64,000 nucleotides of DNA from Rhodothermus sp. (GCA_030950375.1 JAUZRN010000019.1:1-64000), one strand, 5' to 3'; counted from the first letter of the stretch, positions 18,457 to 28,417 are shown. The notes: a model not told the origin generated them from the letters alone. Numbers and translations: made by a program.

Positions 18457-20080
18457 TCGCCTGGGCGTCATCACGCATGGATCGCTCACAAAAGGCGTCG
18501 AGATGAAGCTTGATGCCAGTGAGTCGATCGAAGACATTGTGGCAGGCACGTTCGTGGTCATTCAGGGCGAAAAGTACGACTTTTTTTCGATGATCACGGA
18601 CGTGCGCATTGATGCTGCCAATGAAAACATTCTGCTCCATCCACCGCCGCCCGGCGATGGCCTGCTGCGTCAGATCCTGAAGGGCTCGGGCACCTATGCG
18701 ACCGTCACGCTCAAGCCCATGCTTATGATGCGTAATGACGGCCTGCAGGAGCTGGCCGAAATTCTACCCGTCAAGACCGTGCCCAGCCACTTTGCACCAG
18801 TGGCCCGGGCCACTGCCGAAGATGTCGCCCGCATTTTCGGAAACGAGGCTAACGAAGGCGGCAATCGTTACTTTCAGATCGGCGAACCGCTGGGTATGCC
18901 CGGCATTCCTGTCTGCATGGACCTGGACCGATTTGTGGAGCGCTCCAATGCTGTCTTTGGCAAAACGGGCACCGGTAAGACCTTTCTGACCCGGCTGCTT
19001 CTATGTGGCACGATCAAAACCGGCAGGGCCGTCAATCTGGTGTTCGACATGCACTCGGAGTATGGCTACAATGCCCGCAAAGAAGATGGCACGTTTGTTC
19101 AGGGGCTGCGCGAACTGTTTCCCCAACGGGTGCAGGTCTTCTCACTGGATCCGCACGGCACGCGCAAGCGCACGGGCCGCGATCCGGACTGTGCCGTTTA
19201 TCTATATGCTGATCAGATCGAACCCGAAGATATTCTACCCCTGCAGGATACGCTCAACCTGAACGAAACGGCGGCCGAAAGCAGCTTTCTGCTCCAGAAA
19301 CACTTCGGACGCAACTGGCTGCGCACGCTTTTGCATCCGCCCGAAAACGACCTGAACAAACTGGCCGAACAGGTTGGCGCTCATCCGGCTTCGTTGAGTG
19401 CGTTACGGCGTAAGCTGTCCACTTTCGAGCGCTATGACTTTTTCAAGGCCGAGCCGTCCACCGGCAAACGCGATGTGCTGGAAGATTTGCTTGAAGCGCT
19501 GGGCGATGGCAAGTCCGTTGTGCTCGAATTCGGCCGTTACGACGATCTACGCGTCTACCTGCTGGTGGCCAACGTTATCACACGACGCATCCGAACGGCC
19601 TATGAAGAAATGACGGCACGTTACTTGCAGACGCAGGATCCGGCCGACCGTCCACGCCAGCTCATGATCACGATCGAAGAAGCCCACAAATTTCTGATGC
19701 CGGGCATTGCCCGCGAAACCCCCTTTGGGAAGATCGCGCGGGAAATGCGGAAGTACTTCGTCTCGCTGCTGGTGGTGGACCAGCGGCCCAGTGCCATCGA
19801 TGAAGAAGTACTCAGCCAGATTGGCACCCGCATCATCGCTCAGCTTAACGACGACAAAGATATCACGGCAGCGCTGGTAGGCACGCGCGATGCAGGCGCG
19901 CTACGGCAGGTGCTGACCTCGCTCGACTCCAGGCAACAGGCGCTCATTCTGGGCCACGCCGTCCCTATGCCGGTAGTCGTGCAGACGCGTTCCTACGACG
20001 ATGCCTTTTATCAGGCCATGCGTGGTCCGGAACGGTCCTTCGAGGAACTGGATGATGAAATGCAAAACCTGTTCGGTTAA
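18422..20080 (+). CDS. HerA-type DNA-translocating ATPase (HAS barrel + DUF87)
   Basis: A 552-residue hexameric-type ATPase. An N-terminal HAS beta-barrel (LGVITHGSLTKGVEM to about residue 120) precedes the FtsK/HerA motor. Walker A is GKTGTGKT (180-187), the sensor/Walker B strand is LMITIEEAHKF (about 414-424), and an arginine-rich segment (VVDQRPSAIDEE) follows. A C-terminal GHAVPMPVVVQTRSYDD closes the fold, as in archaeal HerA. The barrel begins right after the start, so the ATG at 18422 is right even though it overlaps the preceding gene. HerA motors usually work with the NurA nuclease in end resection, or with other effectors in defence. No nuclease gene is adjacent here. The only close partner is the small membrane protein. 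Confidence 0.88.
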   Translation: MEPLRRPNERPDRLGVITHGSLTKGVEMKLDASESIEDIVAGTFVVIQGEKYDFFSMITDVRIDAANENILLHPPPPGDGLLRQILKGSGTYATVTLKPMLMMRNDGLQELAEILPVKTVPSHFAPVARATAEDVARIFGNEANEGGNRYFQIGEPLGMPGIPVCMDLDRFVERSNAVFGKTGTGKTFLTRLLLCGTIKTGRAVNLVFDMHSEYGYNARKEDGTFVQGLRELFPQRVQVFSLDPHGTRKRTGRDPDCAVYLYADQIEPEDILPLQDTLNLNETAAESSFLLQKHFGRNWLRTLLHPPENDLNKLAEQVGAHPASLSALRRKLSTFERYDFFKAEPSTGKRDVLEDLLEALGDGKSVVLEFGRYDDLRVYLLVANVITRRIRTAYEEMTARYLQTQDPADRPRQLMITIEEAHKFLMPGIARETPFGKIAREMRKYFVSLLVVDQRPSAIDEEVLSQIGTRIIAQLNDDKDITAALVGTRDAGALRQVLTSLDSRQQALILGHAVPMPVVVQTRSYDDAFYQAMRGPERSFEELDDEMQNLFG

Positions 20081-20139
20081 AGGTGCATTCCTGCGAAGGA
20101 TTTTATAAACTTTGGCCTTCGGAGAATCGAACTGTACCC

Positions 20140-23046
20140 ATGCCCATGCGCCTGTTTTTGTTACTGCTTGTTGTCAGTAGCCTGACCTTTCCAGCCTTTT
20201 CGCCACGCACCCTCCCGGCAAGTTCGGGTACAGATGCTCCTCCTCTGGGGGCGTGGGCAGAAAGGCAGCTCCGCATGCTGACGCTGGAGCAACAGGTCGG
20301 CCAGCTCTTTGCCGTGCGGGCCCGCGGGGTGTTTCAGAGCGTGGACGACCCCGACTATCGGGAGCTGGTACGTCTGGTTGAAACCTTTCAAGTGGGGGGT
20401 ATCATCTTCTTTCGGGGTGACCCCTATAGCCAGGCCATGCTGGCCAACGACCTGCAACGACGTAGCCGGTTGCCCTTGCTCATCGCTCAGGATACCGAAT
20501 GGGGCGTGGCCATGCGTGTTAGCCGTACTACAAGCTTTCCGCGGGCCATGGCCATCGGTGCAACCGGTAACCCTGACTATGCCTACGCTGTCGGCTACAT
20601 AACCGCTCGTGAGGCGCGTGCCCTGGGGGTGCACCAGCTCTACGCCCCGGTGGCTGACGTGAATAACAACCCGTTTAACCCGATCATCAACGTCCGCGCC
20701 TTTGGCGAGGACCCGGTGTTTGTGGCCTCCATGGTGCGCGCGTTCGTACGGGGCGTGCAGGATGCTGGCGCCATCGCGACGGCCAAGCACTTTCCCGGCC
20801 ACGGAGACACGTCCATCGACTCGCACAGCGACCTGCCCGTACTGCCTTTCGATCGCCAGCGCCTGGATACGCTGGAGCTGATTCCCTTTCGCGCCGCGAT
20901 CAAAGCAGGCGTGCGCAGCATCATGACCGGCCACCTGGCGCTTCCCCGCCTGGATTCCATACCCAACCTGCCGGCTTCGCTTTCACGCCGAATTACGCAC
21001 GAGCTGCTACGCAAAGCGCTGGGCTTTGATGGACTGGTGGTTACCGATGCGCTGGAAATGGAAGGGGTCGCGAAACACTTTGGCGTGGGGGAAGCAGCCA
21101 TCCGTGCGTTGGAAGCCGGCGCTGACATGCTCCTGCTATCGGAAGACGTCGAAGCGGCCCGGGCAGCCATCCTGGAAGCGATCGCCCGGGGGCGGTTGTC
21201 GCGAGAACGCATCGAAACCTCGGTGCGCCGTATCCTGCTCCTCAAAGAATGGTTGGGCCTGCATCGGGAACGGACGGTCGATCTGAACGCCTTGCCCTAT
21301 ATGGTGGGCATCGCCTCCCATCAGGCACTCAGTCAGACGATTGCCCGTGCTTCGTTGACGCTGCTGCGCAATGAAAACCACCTGTTGCCCTTACCCGACG
21401 TGCCGGAAGCGCCCCGCCAATTACAGGTTCTCATTCTCAGCGATAGCGACGACCCGGCTACCGGTCGTTTCTTTGTACAGACGCTGCGTGAGCTTGTACC
21501 CGACGACCACGTCACTTCCCGGCTGCTGGACGTACGGTCTCATCCGGACGACTACCGCGCCGCGCTGCAGGCGGCCACCCGCGCCGACGTCGTGCTGGTT
21601 CCTGCCTATCTGTTTGTTCGCTCCGGCACTGGCCGCATCCGTCTGCCTGAACGCCAGCGGACGTTTCTGGATGCGCTCATCGCACAGGGACGGCCTGTCA
21701 TATTGATTGCCTTCGGCAATCCGTACATGATCATGGATCTGAAGCGTCCGCCAGCGGTCTACCTGGCCGCTTACGGAGGCAACACGTCGACACAGCGGGC
21801 TGTCGCGCAGGCACTTTTCGGACAGGCACCGCTGACCGGCCGCCTTCCGATCACCATTCCGGGCCACTTCAAACGGGGCGATGGCCTACAGCTTGCGCAG
21901 GTTGCCCCACGCCTGGCCTACCCCGAAGAGGTGGGCATGAGCACGCAGCGGCTCTATCGCGTTGACTCGCTGCTCGAAGCAGCTATCGCCGAAGGAGCCT
22001 TCCCGGGCGCAGCCGTCGCCATTGGTCGGGGTTCAGCTATCGTATGGCTCAAGGGCTACGGACACTTTACCTACACCTCCGACCAGCGCATTACGCCCAC
22101 CTCAGTTTTTGATCTGGCCTCGCTGACCAAGGTGGTGGTTACCACCACAGCTGTCATGCAGCTGTATGAAGCCGGAAAGCTGGACCTGGATGCACCTGTG
22201 GTCCGTTACCTGCCCGAGTTCGGTCAGAACGGCAAAGAACGGGTGACCATTCGCCAGCTACTGTCGCACACAGCCGGTCTGGCTCCATTTCACCCCTTCC
22301 ATCGCATGGGCATGACTTCGGCCGAGGCCGTGCGCCAAGCCATCCTCGCCGACTCCCTGATCTACGAACCCGGTACACAGTCGCGCTACAGCGACCTGGG
22401 CATGATTGTGCTGGGCTGGGTCATCGAACGTATCACGGGCCAACCCCTGGATCAGTACGCAACAGCCCACATCTTTCGGCCGCTGGGCATGCGCCATACC
22501 GGTTTTCGGTCCGTCGGACAACCCGATACGACCGTGGTGCCCACAGAGGTCGACACGGTCTTTCGGCACCGCCTTATCCAGGGCGAAGTGCATGACGAGA
22601 CCGCCTGGATCCTGGGTGGGGTAGCCGGACATGCCGGGCTGTTCTCGACAGCTGAAGACCTGGCTCGCTTTGCCTACATGCTCATCAACGAAGGCCGCAT
22701 TGGCGGACGCCAGTTCCTGCAACCCGAAACCATTCGTCTTTTCACTACGCCGGTCGACCCAGAGCGGGCAGGCACCCGGGCCCTGGGCTGGGACACCCGA
22801 AGCCCGAAAGGCTACTCCTCGGCAGGCCAGTTTTTCGGTCCCCGTAGCTTTGGCCATACCGGCTTTACGGGCACCTCGATCTGGATCGATCCGGACCAGC
22901 AGCTGTTCGTCATTCTGCTGACCAACCGTGTCTACCCCACCCGCGAAAACCGCAAGCACCTGGCCGTACGTGCCCGGCTGGCCGACCTGGCCTACCAGGC
23001 TATCATCGGCCCCCCCACGCTGAACCTGGACGCCCTCCTGCCGTAA
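20140..23046 (+). CDS. Glycoside hydrolase family 3 (beta-N-acetylhexosaminidase type) fused to a serine hydrolase
   Basis: A 968-residue exported fusion. After a signal peptide (MPMRLFLLLLVVSSLTF), residues about 40-370 are a GH3 catalytic domain. They carry the NagZ-type KHFPGHGDT motif (about 216-224), the downstream DSHSDLP general-acid loop and the nucleophile Asp303 in VVTDALEME. A GH3 C-terminal sandwich spans about 390-600. From about 610 a class-C-beta-lactamase-like domain follows with SxxK (SLTK, Ser661), YSD and a final HTG box (GHTGFTG). It probably trims beta-N-acetylglucosaminides from peptidoglycan or chitin fragments, while the serine domain acts on peptide or ester groups. 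The ATG at 20140 (or 20146) fits the signal peptide, whereas a frame start at 20083 does not. Confidence 0.88.
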   Translation: MPMRLFLLLLVVSSLTFPAFSPRTLPASSGTDAPPLGAWAERQLRMLTLEQQVGQLFAVRARGVFQSVDDPDYRELVRLVETFQVGGIIFFRGDPYSQAMLANDLQRRSRLPLLIAQDTEWGVAMRVSRTTSFPRAMAIGATGNPDYAYAVGYITAREARALGVHQLYAPVADVNNNPFNPIINVRAFGEDPVFVASMVRAFVRGVQDAGAIATAKHFPGHGDTSIDSHSDLPVLPFDRQRLDTLELIPFRAAIKAGVRSIMTGHLALPRLDSIPNLPASLSRRITHELLRKALGFDGLVVTDALEMEGVAKHFGVGEAAIRALEAGADMLLLSEDVEAARAAILEAIARGRLSRERIETSVRRILLLKEWLGLHRERTVDLNALPYMVGIASHQALSQTIARASLTLLRNENHLLPLPDVPEAPRQLQVLILSDSDDPATGRFFVQTLRELVPDDHVTSRLLDVRSHPDDYRAALQAATRADVVLVPAYLFVRSGTGRIRLPERQRTFLDALIAQGRPVILIAFGNPYMIMDLKRPPAVYLAAYGGNTSTQRAVAQALFGQAPLTGRLPITIPGHFKRGDGLQLAQVAPRLAYPEEVGMSTQRLYRVDSLLEAAIAEGAFPGAAVAIGRGSAIVWLKGYGHFTYTSDQRITPTSVFDLASLTKVVVTTTAVMQLYEAGKLDLDAPVVRYLPEFGQNGKERVTIRQLLSHTAGLAPFHPFHRMGMTSAEAVRQAILADSLIYEPGTQSRYSDLGMIVLGWVIERITGQPLDQYATAHIFRPLGMRHTGFRSVGQPDTTVVPTEVDTVFRHRLIQGEVHDETAWILGGVAGHAGLFSTAEDLARFAYMLINEGRIGGRQFLQPETIRLFTTPVDPERAGTRALGWDTRSPKGYSSAGQFFGPRSFGHTGFTGTSIWIDPDQQLFVILLTNRVYPTRENRKHLAVRARLADLAYQAIIGPPTLNLDALLP

Positions 23047-23140
23047 AAGAGCGCCGTCCGACAGATTGTCGGCATGGAATGCGATTTGTTGCGTTCTGTA
23101 CGCCAGCTTTGCAAGCCGTCAAACCAGAAGGGGTGTCACT

Positions 23141-23392
23141 ATGCCGACCTACGTATATCGTCGTGAGGATGGAACCACCTTCGAAATTGAACAACGCATT
23201 ACCGATCCGCCGCTGACGCATTGTCCGACCACCGGCCAGCGCGTGGAGCGCATTATCACGGGATCGGCCGGGCTGATCTTCAAGGGTAGTGGCTTTTACC
23301 TGACTGATTACGCTCGCAAGGATAGCCGTAACGGTTCGAATGGCGCCAAGGCAAAAAGTGAAGCTTCCAGTTCAAAAAGCCAGCAAGACTGA
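23141..23392 (+). CDS. FmdB-like small protein lacking the zinc-ribbon cysteines
   Basis: An 83-residue protein starting MPTYVYRREDGTTFEIEQ, which is the FmdB/zinc-ribbon regulatory-protein fold in register. Family members carry two CxxC pairs. Here the first pair is replaced (YRREDG) and the second retains only one Cys (HCPTTG), so zinc binding is doubtful. The conserved GLIFKGSGFYLTDY segment is intact, and the tail is Lys/Ser-rich and low-complexity as usual. GAAGGGG lies 7 bases before the ATG. It is followed by a strong bidirectional terminator. The function of the family is unsettled. FmdB was named from a formamidase operon. Confidence 0.82.
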   Translation: MPTYVYRREDGTTFEIEQRITDPPLTHCPTTGQRVERIITGSAGLIFKGSGFYLTDYARKDSRNGSNGAKAKSEASSSKSQQD

Positions 23393-23420
23393 TTCGTCTT
23401 TCTACAATGCTACCCTTCCG

Positions 23421-23446
23421 AAAAAGCCGGACATTTCCGGCTTTTT
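23421..23446. terminator. Bidirectional rho-independent terminator
   Basis: AAAAAGCCGG (23421-23430) and CCGGCTTTTT (23437-23446) form a perfect 10-base-pair stem with a 6-base loop and T-runs on both strands. It sits between the plus-strand FmdB-like gene and the end of the minus-strand seven-gene operon, 5 bases from the latter's last stop, so it can serve both. Confidence 0.92.
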
Positions 23447-23450
23447 CTAT

Positions 23451-24311
23451 TCAGGGGCGGCGCGCACGAGCCATCTGCTGACGGAGCCACGATAACGCCC
23501 CCGGTGTGTTCTTCCAGTAAGGCTGCGCTACCGATACATAATCGACCGCCTCTTCCACACTACCAGGCTCAATGTATTCGGGCAACGGACGTGGTAGCTT
23601 TTTACGTCCCAGCAGATAATCCGGCACGTGTGGATTGGCCAGACGTGCCTCGCGCAGGGCCTGGCGGGCAGCCAGCGTATCCCCTTCGCTTCGATACAGA
23701 ACAAGCGCCCGGCTGTAGCACCAGGCAGCTCCGCTATCGTCCGGGTACATGTCGATCAACCGGCGGAGCGCCTTCAGATCATTGCGGATCAGCAGTGCCT
23801 CCAGCAAAAGGTACCGCACCCGCAGATGGTCGCTGGCATCCAACCGAAGCAGTGCCCAGAAGTGTTCAAGGGCCGCCTCCTGTTCGCCCAGTAACCACAG
23901 ACACTGCGCCAATCCTACGCGAGCGCGCAGATACGGACGGGCCTCTGGAATCTGCCAGAAGCACCCACAATCCTGCTCGAACAGTGCAGGCGAAAGGACA
24001 CGCTCGCCAGCCGCCACTCCCTCCCGGTAGCAGCGCAACGCCTCGGCCACCTCGTCGGCCTCCTCGGCCAGGATCACCCAGGCATCGGCACAATCAGGTG
24101 AACGAGCCAGTGCCTGCCGGGCCAGCTCAAGCCGTCGCGAGCGGTCCGGCTCATGCCAGGCCTGATAGATCAAGGCCTGAGCCTGCTCCAGTGGAGTACT
24201 ACCGGGTGGTATCAGTTCCACCTCCTGCAGCAGCTTGTCGATCCATGCCTCCCAGTCGACTGCGCCATTCTGCGCCGGATCATCCCGCACACGTCGCTTG
24301 CTGTCAGCCAT
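23451..24311 (-). CDS. ST7-like tetratricopeptide protein
   Basis: A 286-residue soluble, helical protein of TPR type. The central block (RARVGLAQCLWLLGEQEAALEHF) and the C-terminal block (NPHVPDYLLGRKKLP, then EYIEPGSVEEAVDY and GALSWL) are characteristic of a conserved family related to the ST7/TPR group of unknown biochemical function. The ATG at 24311 begins MADSKRRV, and the frame upstream to 24410 runs into the preceding gene and is not used. It is the last gene before the terminator at 23421 and 74 bases downstream of the ThuA-like gene. It may therefore be a passenger of the sugar operon rather than a pathway member. Confidence 0.72.
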   Translation of the reverse strand: MADSKRRVRDDPAQNGAVDWEAWIDKLLQEVELIPPGSTPLEQAQALIYQAWHEPDRSRRLELARQALARSPDCADAWVILAEEADEVAEALRCYREGVAAGERVLSPALFEQDCGCFWQIPEARPYLRARVGLAQCLWLLGEQEAALEHFWALLRLDASDHLRVRYLLLEALLIRNDLKALRRLIDMYPDDSGAAWCYSRALVLYRSEGDTLAARQALREARLANPHVPDYLLGRKKLPRPLPEYIEPGSVEEAVDYVSVAQPYWKNTPGALSWLRQQMARARRP

Positions 24312-24385
24312 TCGAAAAAGATGGTTAGTTTGGTTGCAAACAGGCCCGTTGCCAGCTCCAACCCGTGATGTTCTGGAAGGTTCGA

Positions 24386-25147
24386 TCAGGGGGTCCGGCC
24401 CGCCGCCCACAGAATGCCCCCCAGCAGATGCTGCCGGAAAAGCGGCTCGGCATAGCTTTGTTTTGTATGCCCCATGGCCGTGTACCAGGCCCTGCCGCCA
24501 TCATAGATGTGATACCACGAGATCGGATGATCCTCGCCCATCTCGCCGCCTTCGTAGGTAGCTTCGTCCAGTATGGCCAACACCTGCACGCCTTTTGTAC
24601 GTGGATTTACGCGAAAGTTGTACCACTCATCTGTGCGCGTCCACACCTCGGGCAATTCCTTCGTGGACAAATGCGTGCGATCCGTCACGCGCACAACCGC
24701 CCTCTGAATATGTGGGTGGTTTTTAAAATACGCGCCTACCAGATTGCCATACCAGGGCCAGTCGTACTCCGTGTCGCTGGCGGCGTGGACGCCCACAAAT
24801 CCTCCGCCTTGCTGGATGTAGGCGCGAAAGGCTTCTTGCTGTAGTGAATCAAGCACGTCTCCCGAGGTATTCAGAAAAATCACCACCGCAAACTGAACCA
24901 GCGAGTCGGGTTGAAAGTAGGTCGGGTCTTCGGTGGCCGTCACCTGAAAGCCATGCGCTGTGCCCAGCTCTTGAATCGCCGCGATACCATCCGGTATCGA
25001 AGCATGCCGATAGCCGGCGGTCCGGCTGAAAACCAACGCCCGAAAGGCACCTTCATTGTCAGCAGGCTGGTCATTGCCCGACATCGAACAGGCGCTCAGC
25101 AAAAGCAAGGTCCCCTGGAGTAGATATGCAAGCCGCCAGCGCATCAT
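24386..25147 (-). CDS. ThuA-like lipoprotein (trehalose-utilisation type glutamine-amidotransferase fold)
   Basis: A 253-residue protein. The lipobox LLLLSAC places it at a membrane facing the periplasm. The ThuA fold is recognisable from RALVFSRTAGYRHASI, FVGVHAASDTEYDWPWYG, EWYNF and the C-terminal ISWYHIYDGGRAWYTAMGH. In rhizobia ThuA and ThuB act in the use of trehalose-type disaccharides through 3-keto derivatives, but the reaction of bacterial ThuA domains is not settled. I take the ATG at 25147 (or 25144) because the signal peptide starts there. Sequence further upstream in the frame is not family-like. Its place in an operon with GMC, Gfo/Idh/MocA and isomerase genes fits a 3-keto-sugar route. 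Confidence 0.85.
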   Translation of the reverse strand: MMRWRLAYLLQGTLLLLSACSMSGNDQPADNEGAFRALVFSRTAGYRHASIPDGIAAIQELGTAHGFQVTATEDPTYFQPDSLVQFAVVIFLNTSGDVLDSLQQEAFRAYIQQGGGFVGVHAASDTEYDWPWYGNLVGAYFKNHPHIQRAVVRVTDRTHLSTKELPEVWTRTDEWYNFRVNPRTKGVQVLAILDEATYEGGEMGEDHPISWYHIYDGGRAWYTAMGHTKQSYAEPLFRQHLLGGILWAAGRTP

Positions 25148-25286
25148 TTTTAACGGGTTGAGGATAGACCATACACAGCCCGTACTGTTACCTCCTGGAA
25201 CAGCACCGATCGAGCCCGACACCTTACACTGGTTTGAGCAGGCCGACTGGATGTCGCTGGATGTAAGTACGGCAACGGTTGGTAGC

Positions 25287-26300
25287 TCACGAAGCCTGAC
25301 GCTCACGTGCGAAGGCCGCATCAAAGGCAGCGGCGGAGGGCGGAAAGTCCAGCGCCTTCACACGCGCGCAGGCCTCCCGGGCTCCGTGCTCACGGTCCAT
25401 ACCAATGTCCTCCCATTCGATTGAGAGTGGGCCGTTGTAGCCGATCCGATTCAGAGCCCGGATGATTTCTTCAAAGCGAATGTTGCCACGGCCAATCGAA
25501 CGAAAGTCCCAGTAGCGGTCACGGTGGCCAAAGTCCAGGTGTCCTCCGAAGACGCCAGAGCGTCTGGGCACGGACGACCACCAGACATCCTTCATGTGCA
25601 CATGATAGATGCGATCCGCAAAGCGCTCAATGAAGGCTACGTAATCGACCCCCTGGTAGCCCAGGTGGCTTGGATCGTAGTTAAACCCGAAGGATTCGCG
25701 ATAGCCGATGGCTTCCAGGGTGCGCTCGGCCGACGAAATGTCAAAGGCAATTTCTGTCGGATGCACTTCGAGTGCGAAGCGCACCCCTACTTCTTCGAAC
25801 ACGTCCAAGATGGGATGCCAGCGGCGTGCGAAGTCCTCGTAGCCTTTTTCGATCATACCGGGCAGCAGCGGCGGAAAAGCATAAAGCAGATGCCAGATGC
25901 TGCTGCCCGTAAAACCGTTAACAACCTTAACGCCCAGCCTGGCCGCTGCCCGGGCTGTGTCCATCATCTCCCGGGCTGCCCGCTGGCGCACCCCTTCGGG
26001 CGCACCATCGCCCCAGACGTGTGGAGGCAGAATGGCCCGGTGTCGCTCGTCGATGTTGTCGCAAACGGCCTGGCCTACCAGATGGTTACTGATCGCCCAG
26101 ACTTTCAGCCCGTAGCGCGCCAGCAGCTCCAGCCGTTCTTCGCAATACCCCTCTTCTTTAAGCGCACGCTGTACATCGAAGTGATCTCCCCAGCAGGCCA
26201 GTTCCAGTCCGTCGTATCCCCATTCAGCTGCTTTTTTGGCAAGCGTCTCCAGGGGCAGGTCTGCCCATTGTCCTGTAAACAGCGTAACCGGTCGTGCCAT
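25287..26300 (-). CDS. Sugar phosphate isomerase/epimerase-type TIM barrel protein
   Basis: A 337-residue cytoplasmic TIM barrel of the AP-endonuclease-2 / xylose-isomerase-like superfamily. Metal-site residues lie in [12 protein letters not shown], in NYDPSHLGY (Asp and His), in [10 protein letters not shown] (His) and in [11 protein letters not shown] (Glu). It probably isomerises or epimerises a keto-sugar or inositol-like intermediate. No signal peptide is present, unlike its paralogues at 27517 and 34886. An in-frame GTG at 26309 is possible, but the ATG at 26300 ([12 protein letters not shown]) is favoured. It lies 29 bases downstream of the Gfo/Idh/MocA gene. Confidence 0.87.
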   Translation of the reverse strand: MARPVTLFTGQWADLPLETLAKKAAEWGYDGLELACWGDHFDVQRALKEEGYCEERLELLARYGLKVWAISNHLVGQAVCDNIDERHRAILPPHVWGDGAPEGVRQRAAREMMDTARAAARLGVKVVNGFTGSSIWHLLYAFPPLLPGMIEKGYEDFARRWHPILDVFEEVGVRFALEVHPTEIAFDISSAERTLEAIGYRESFGFNYDPSHLGYQGVDYVAFIERFADRIYHVHMKDVWWSSVPRRSGVFGGHLDFGHRDRYWDFRSIGRGNIRFEEIIRALNRIGYNGPLSIEWEDIGMDREHGAREACARVKALDFPPSAAAFDAAFARERQAS

Positions 26301-26329
26301 CGTTTGCACAGCGTTTTATCGTTGGCGGC

Positions 26330-27502
26330 TCATGCTCCAGGTGGTGTGTAGCGTGCATCGACCCAGGTGCGTCGGCGACCACTTTCGAGGGCGGTCAGGA
26401 TAAAGTGCACGCCACGTGCGCCATCCTGCACAGTCGGGAAGTCCAGGTCAAGCGGATCGGGCTTTTCACCGGCCAGCCGTGCCCTGAGCGTTCGGGCAAA
26501 ATTCAGGTAGATGTTGGCAAACGCTTCGATAAAAGCCTCTGGATGCCCCGAAGGCAGCCGAGAAGCCCGACGGGCGGCTGGAGCCAGATACGCATTACCC
26601 CGCGTATAAACCTCCGCGGGCCGGTCGGGATAGCGCACGTACAGATAGTTGGGCGCTTCCTGATGCCATTCGAGCGACGCCTTGGTGCCATAGACCCGGA
26701 TGCGCAGGTTATTTTCTTCGCCGACCGACACCTGCGAAGCGTAAAGAATACCCCGGGCACCGTTCTGGTAGTGGACGAGCAGGTTGGCGTCGTCTTCCAC
26801 TTTGCGTCCGGGCACAAACGTAGTAACGTCTGCGCAAAGGCGATCCAGCTCAAGGCCAGTGATGTAGCGGGCCAGGTGCTCGGCGTGCGAGCCGATGTCG
26901 CCCAGCGCACCAGCTCCGGCCAGCTTGGGATCGGTGCGCCAGGTAGCCTGTTTCTGGCCGGTCTGTTCCAGGGGAGTAGCCAGCCAGCCCTGCGGATATT
27001 CAACCACAATCTTGCGAATCTCACCCAGCAATCCCTCCTGCACCATGGCTCGCGCCTGTTTGACCATGGGATAGCCCGAGTAGTTGTGCGTCAGCGCAAA
27101 AAGCACATGGTGGCGGGCCACCAGACGACATAGATCCTCGGCCTCTTCCAGCGAAGTGGTCATGGGCTTGTCGCACACCACATGGAAACCAGCCTCAATA
27201 AACGCTTTGGCGATGGGATAGTGCAGGTAGTTGGGCGTGACAATGGATACGAAATCGATGCGTTCCTCGGGCGGCAATGCCGCCTCTTTTTCCACCATTT
27301 CCTCGTAGGAGCGATAGACGCGCCGCGGATCCAGATGCAACTGGGCCCCCATCTGACGCGATTTTTCCGGATCCGACGAAAACGCCCCGGCGACCAGCTC
27401 AATTGCTCCATCCAGCGCAGCCGCCTTGCGGTGCACGGCGCCGATAAAAGCTCCGGGACCGCCACCGACCATGCCATAGCGAAGCTTTCGGTTTACCGAC
27501 AT
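26330..27502 (-). CDS. Gfo/Idh/MocA-family sugar oxidoreductase
   Basis: A 390-residue NAD(P)-dependent oxidoreductase. The Rossmann fold begins [11 protein letters not shown], the catalytic lysine is in the CDKPMTT box (EKP type), and a substrate-domain GDIGSHAEH follows with the conserved His of the active site. Enzymes of this family oxidise or reduce hydroxyls of sugars, glycosides and inositols, often at C3. It lacks an export signal, so it is cytoplasmic. It is 14 bases from the Tat-exported isomerase gene upstream and 29 bases from the cytoplasmic isomerase gene downstream. This places it centrally in the operon that starts with the GMC oxidoreductase. Confidence 0.9.
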   Translation of the reverse strand: MSVNRKLRYGMVGGGPGAFIGAVHRKAAALDGAIELVAGAFSSDPEKSRQMGAQLHLDPRRVYRSYEEMVEKEAALPPEERIDFVSIVTPNYLHYPIAKAFIEAGFHVVCDKPMTTSLEEAEDLCRLVARHHVLFALTHNYSGYPMVKQARAMVQEGLLGEIRKIVVEYPQGWLATPLEQTGQKQATWRTDPKLAGAGALGDIGSHAEHLARYITGLELDRLCADVTTFVPGRKVEDDANLLVHYQNGARGILYASQVSVGEENNLRIRVYGTKASLEWHQEAPNYLYVRYPDRPAEVYTRGNAYLAPAARRASRLPSGHPEAFIEAFANIYLNFARTLRARLAGEKPDPLDLDFPTVQDGARGVHFILTALESGRRRTWVDARYTPPGA

Positions 27503-27516
27503 CGTCTTCCGTGGCT

Positions 27517-28380
27517 TTAGAAGGTCAATTGCGACAGATATGCGTAACTGTGCCGAATACTGGCCAGTGGATTCTCAGGCCGGTCGTGCTCCACAAAATA
27601 GTGCTGGAACTGCCCCTGTGCAAAGATCTTCGCGAAATCAATAATCCCCTGGCCGACATCGGTCATCTGGCGGTTGGCCGTCATGTCTTTCACATGGCAA
27701 AGCAAAAAACGCCCGGGATCCTGCTGGAGATACGTCAGCGGATCGTGTCCGGCGTAGGTGATCCAGTACAGGTCCAGTTCCATCTTGACCAGCTCCGGAT
27801 CTGTCTCGGCCAGCAACACCTCATAGGGCACCTGGTTGTTGACCCGGGCAAATTCGAAGTCGTGATTGTGATAGGCGAATTGTATTCCTGCTGCCCGGCA
27901 GGCCTCCCCCCAGCGATTGAAGCGTTCGGCCCAGCGGCGGTAGTCGTCCAGCGTCTGACGCTGCTCGGGCGGAAGCCAGGGGACCACCACATAGCGGTGC
28001 CCCAGCACCTGTGCGGTCTCCAGCGTGGTTTCCAGGTCGGCCTCGAGCGCCTGGTAAGACACATGCGTGGCCGGCGCCGACAGCCCCAGCTGATCAAGCA
28101 TCTGGCGCAGCTCCTGCGGGGTGTAGTGGTAGTAGCCGGCAAACTCCACCTCCCGGTAGCCAACCTCAGCGACATGTTCCAGCGTACGCGGCACGTTTTG
28201 CTCCATCAGCGTCCGTACCGTGTAGAGCTGTAGACCGATTCGTTCCAGCTGGCGCGCGCCGGCCGGTGCGTCTCCAGTCTGCGCCACCTGCCTGTCGGAT
28301 GGACGACATCCTGCCACGACCGTAGCCAGACTACCCAGCGCCAACTCACCGGCCGTCCGCAGAAAATCACGACGATCCAT
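27517..28380 (-). CDS. Tat-exported sugar isomerase/epimerase-type TIM barrel protein
   Basis: 287 residues. The start [16 protein letters not shown] is a twin-arginine signal ending near a Cys (VAGCRPS), so the protein folds in the cytoplasm and acts in the periplasm, possibly as a lipoprotein. The barrel begins [11 protein letters not shown]. Likely metal ligands are in [40 protein letters not shown] and FVEHDRP. The Tyr-rich YYHYTPQEL is typical of Bacteroidota members linked to 3-keto-glycoside use. The ATG at 28380 is supported by the Tat motif. The longer frame to 28461 overlaps the preceding gene. Spacing to the gluconate-dehydrogenase-like subunit gene is 37 bases. Confidence 0.88.
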   Translation of the reverse strand: MDRRDFLRTAGELALGSLATVVAGCRPSDRQVAQTGDAPAGARQLERIGLQLYTVRTLMEQNVPRTLEHVAEVGYREVEFAGYYHYTPQELRQMLDQLGLSAPATHVSYQALEADLETTLETAQVLGHRYVVVPWLPPEQRQTLDDYRRWAERFNRWGEACRAAGIQFAYHNHDFEFARVNNQVPYEVLLAETDPELVKMELDLYWITYAGHDPLTYLQQDPGRFLLCHVKDMTANRQMTDVGQGIIDFAKIFAQGQFQHYFVEHDRPENPLASIRHSYAYLSQLTF

Positions 28381-28417
28381 GACACAACGGGTTGGATGAG
28401 GATGCGATGCCAAAACG

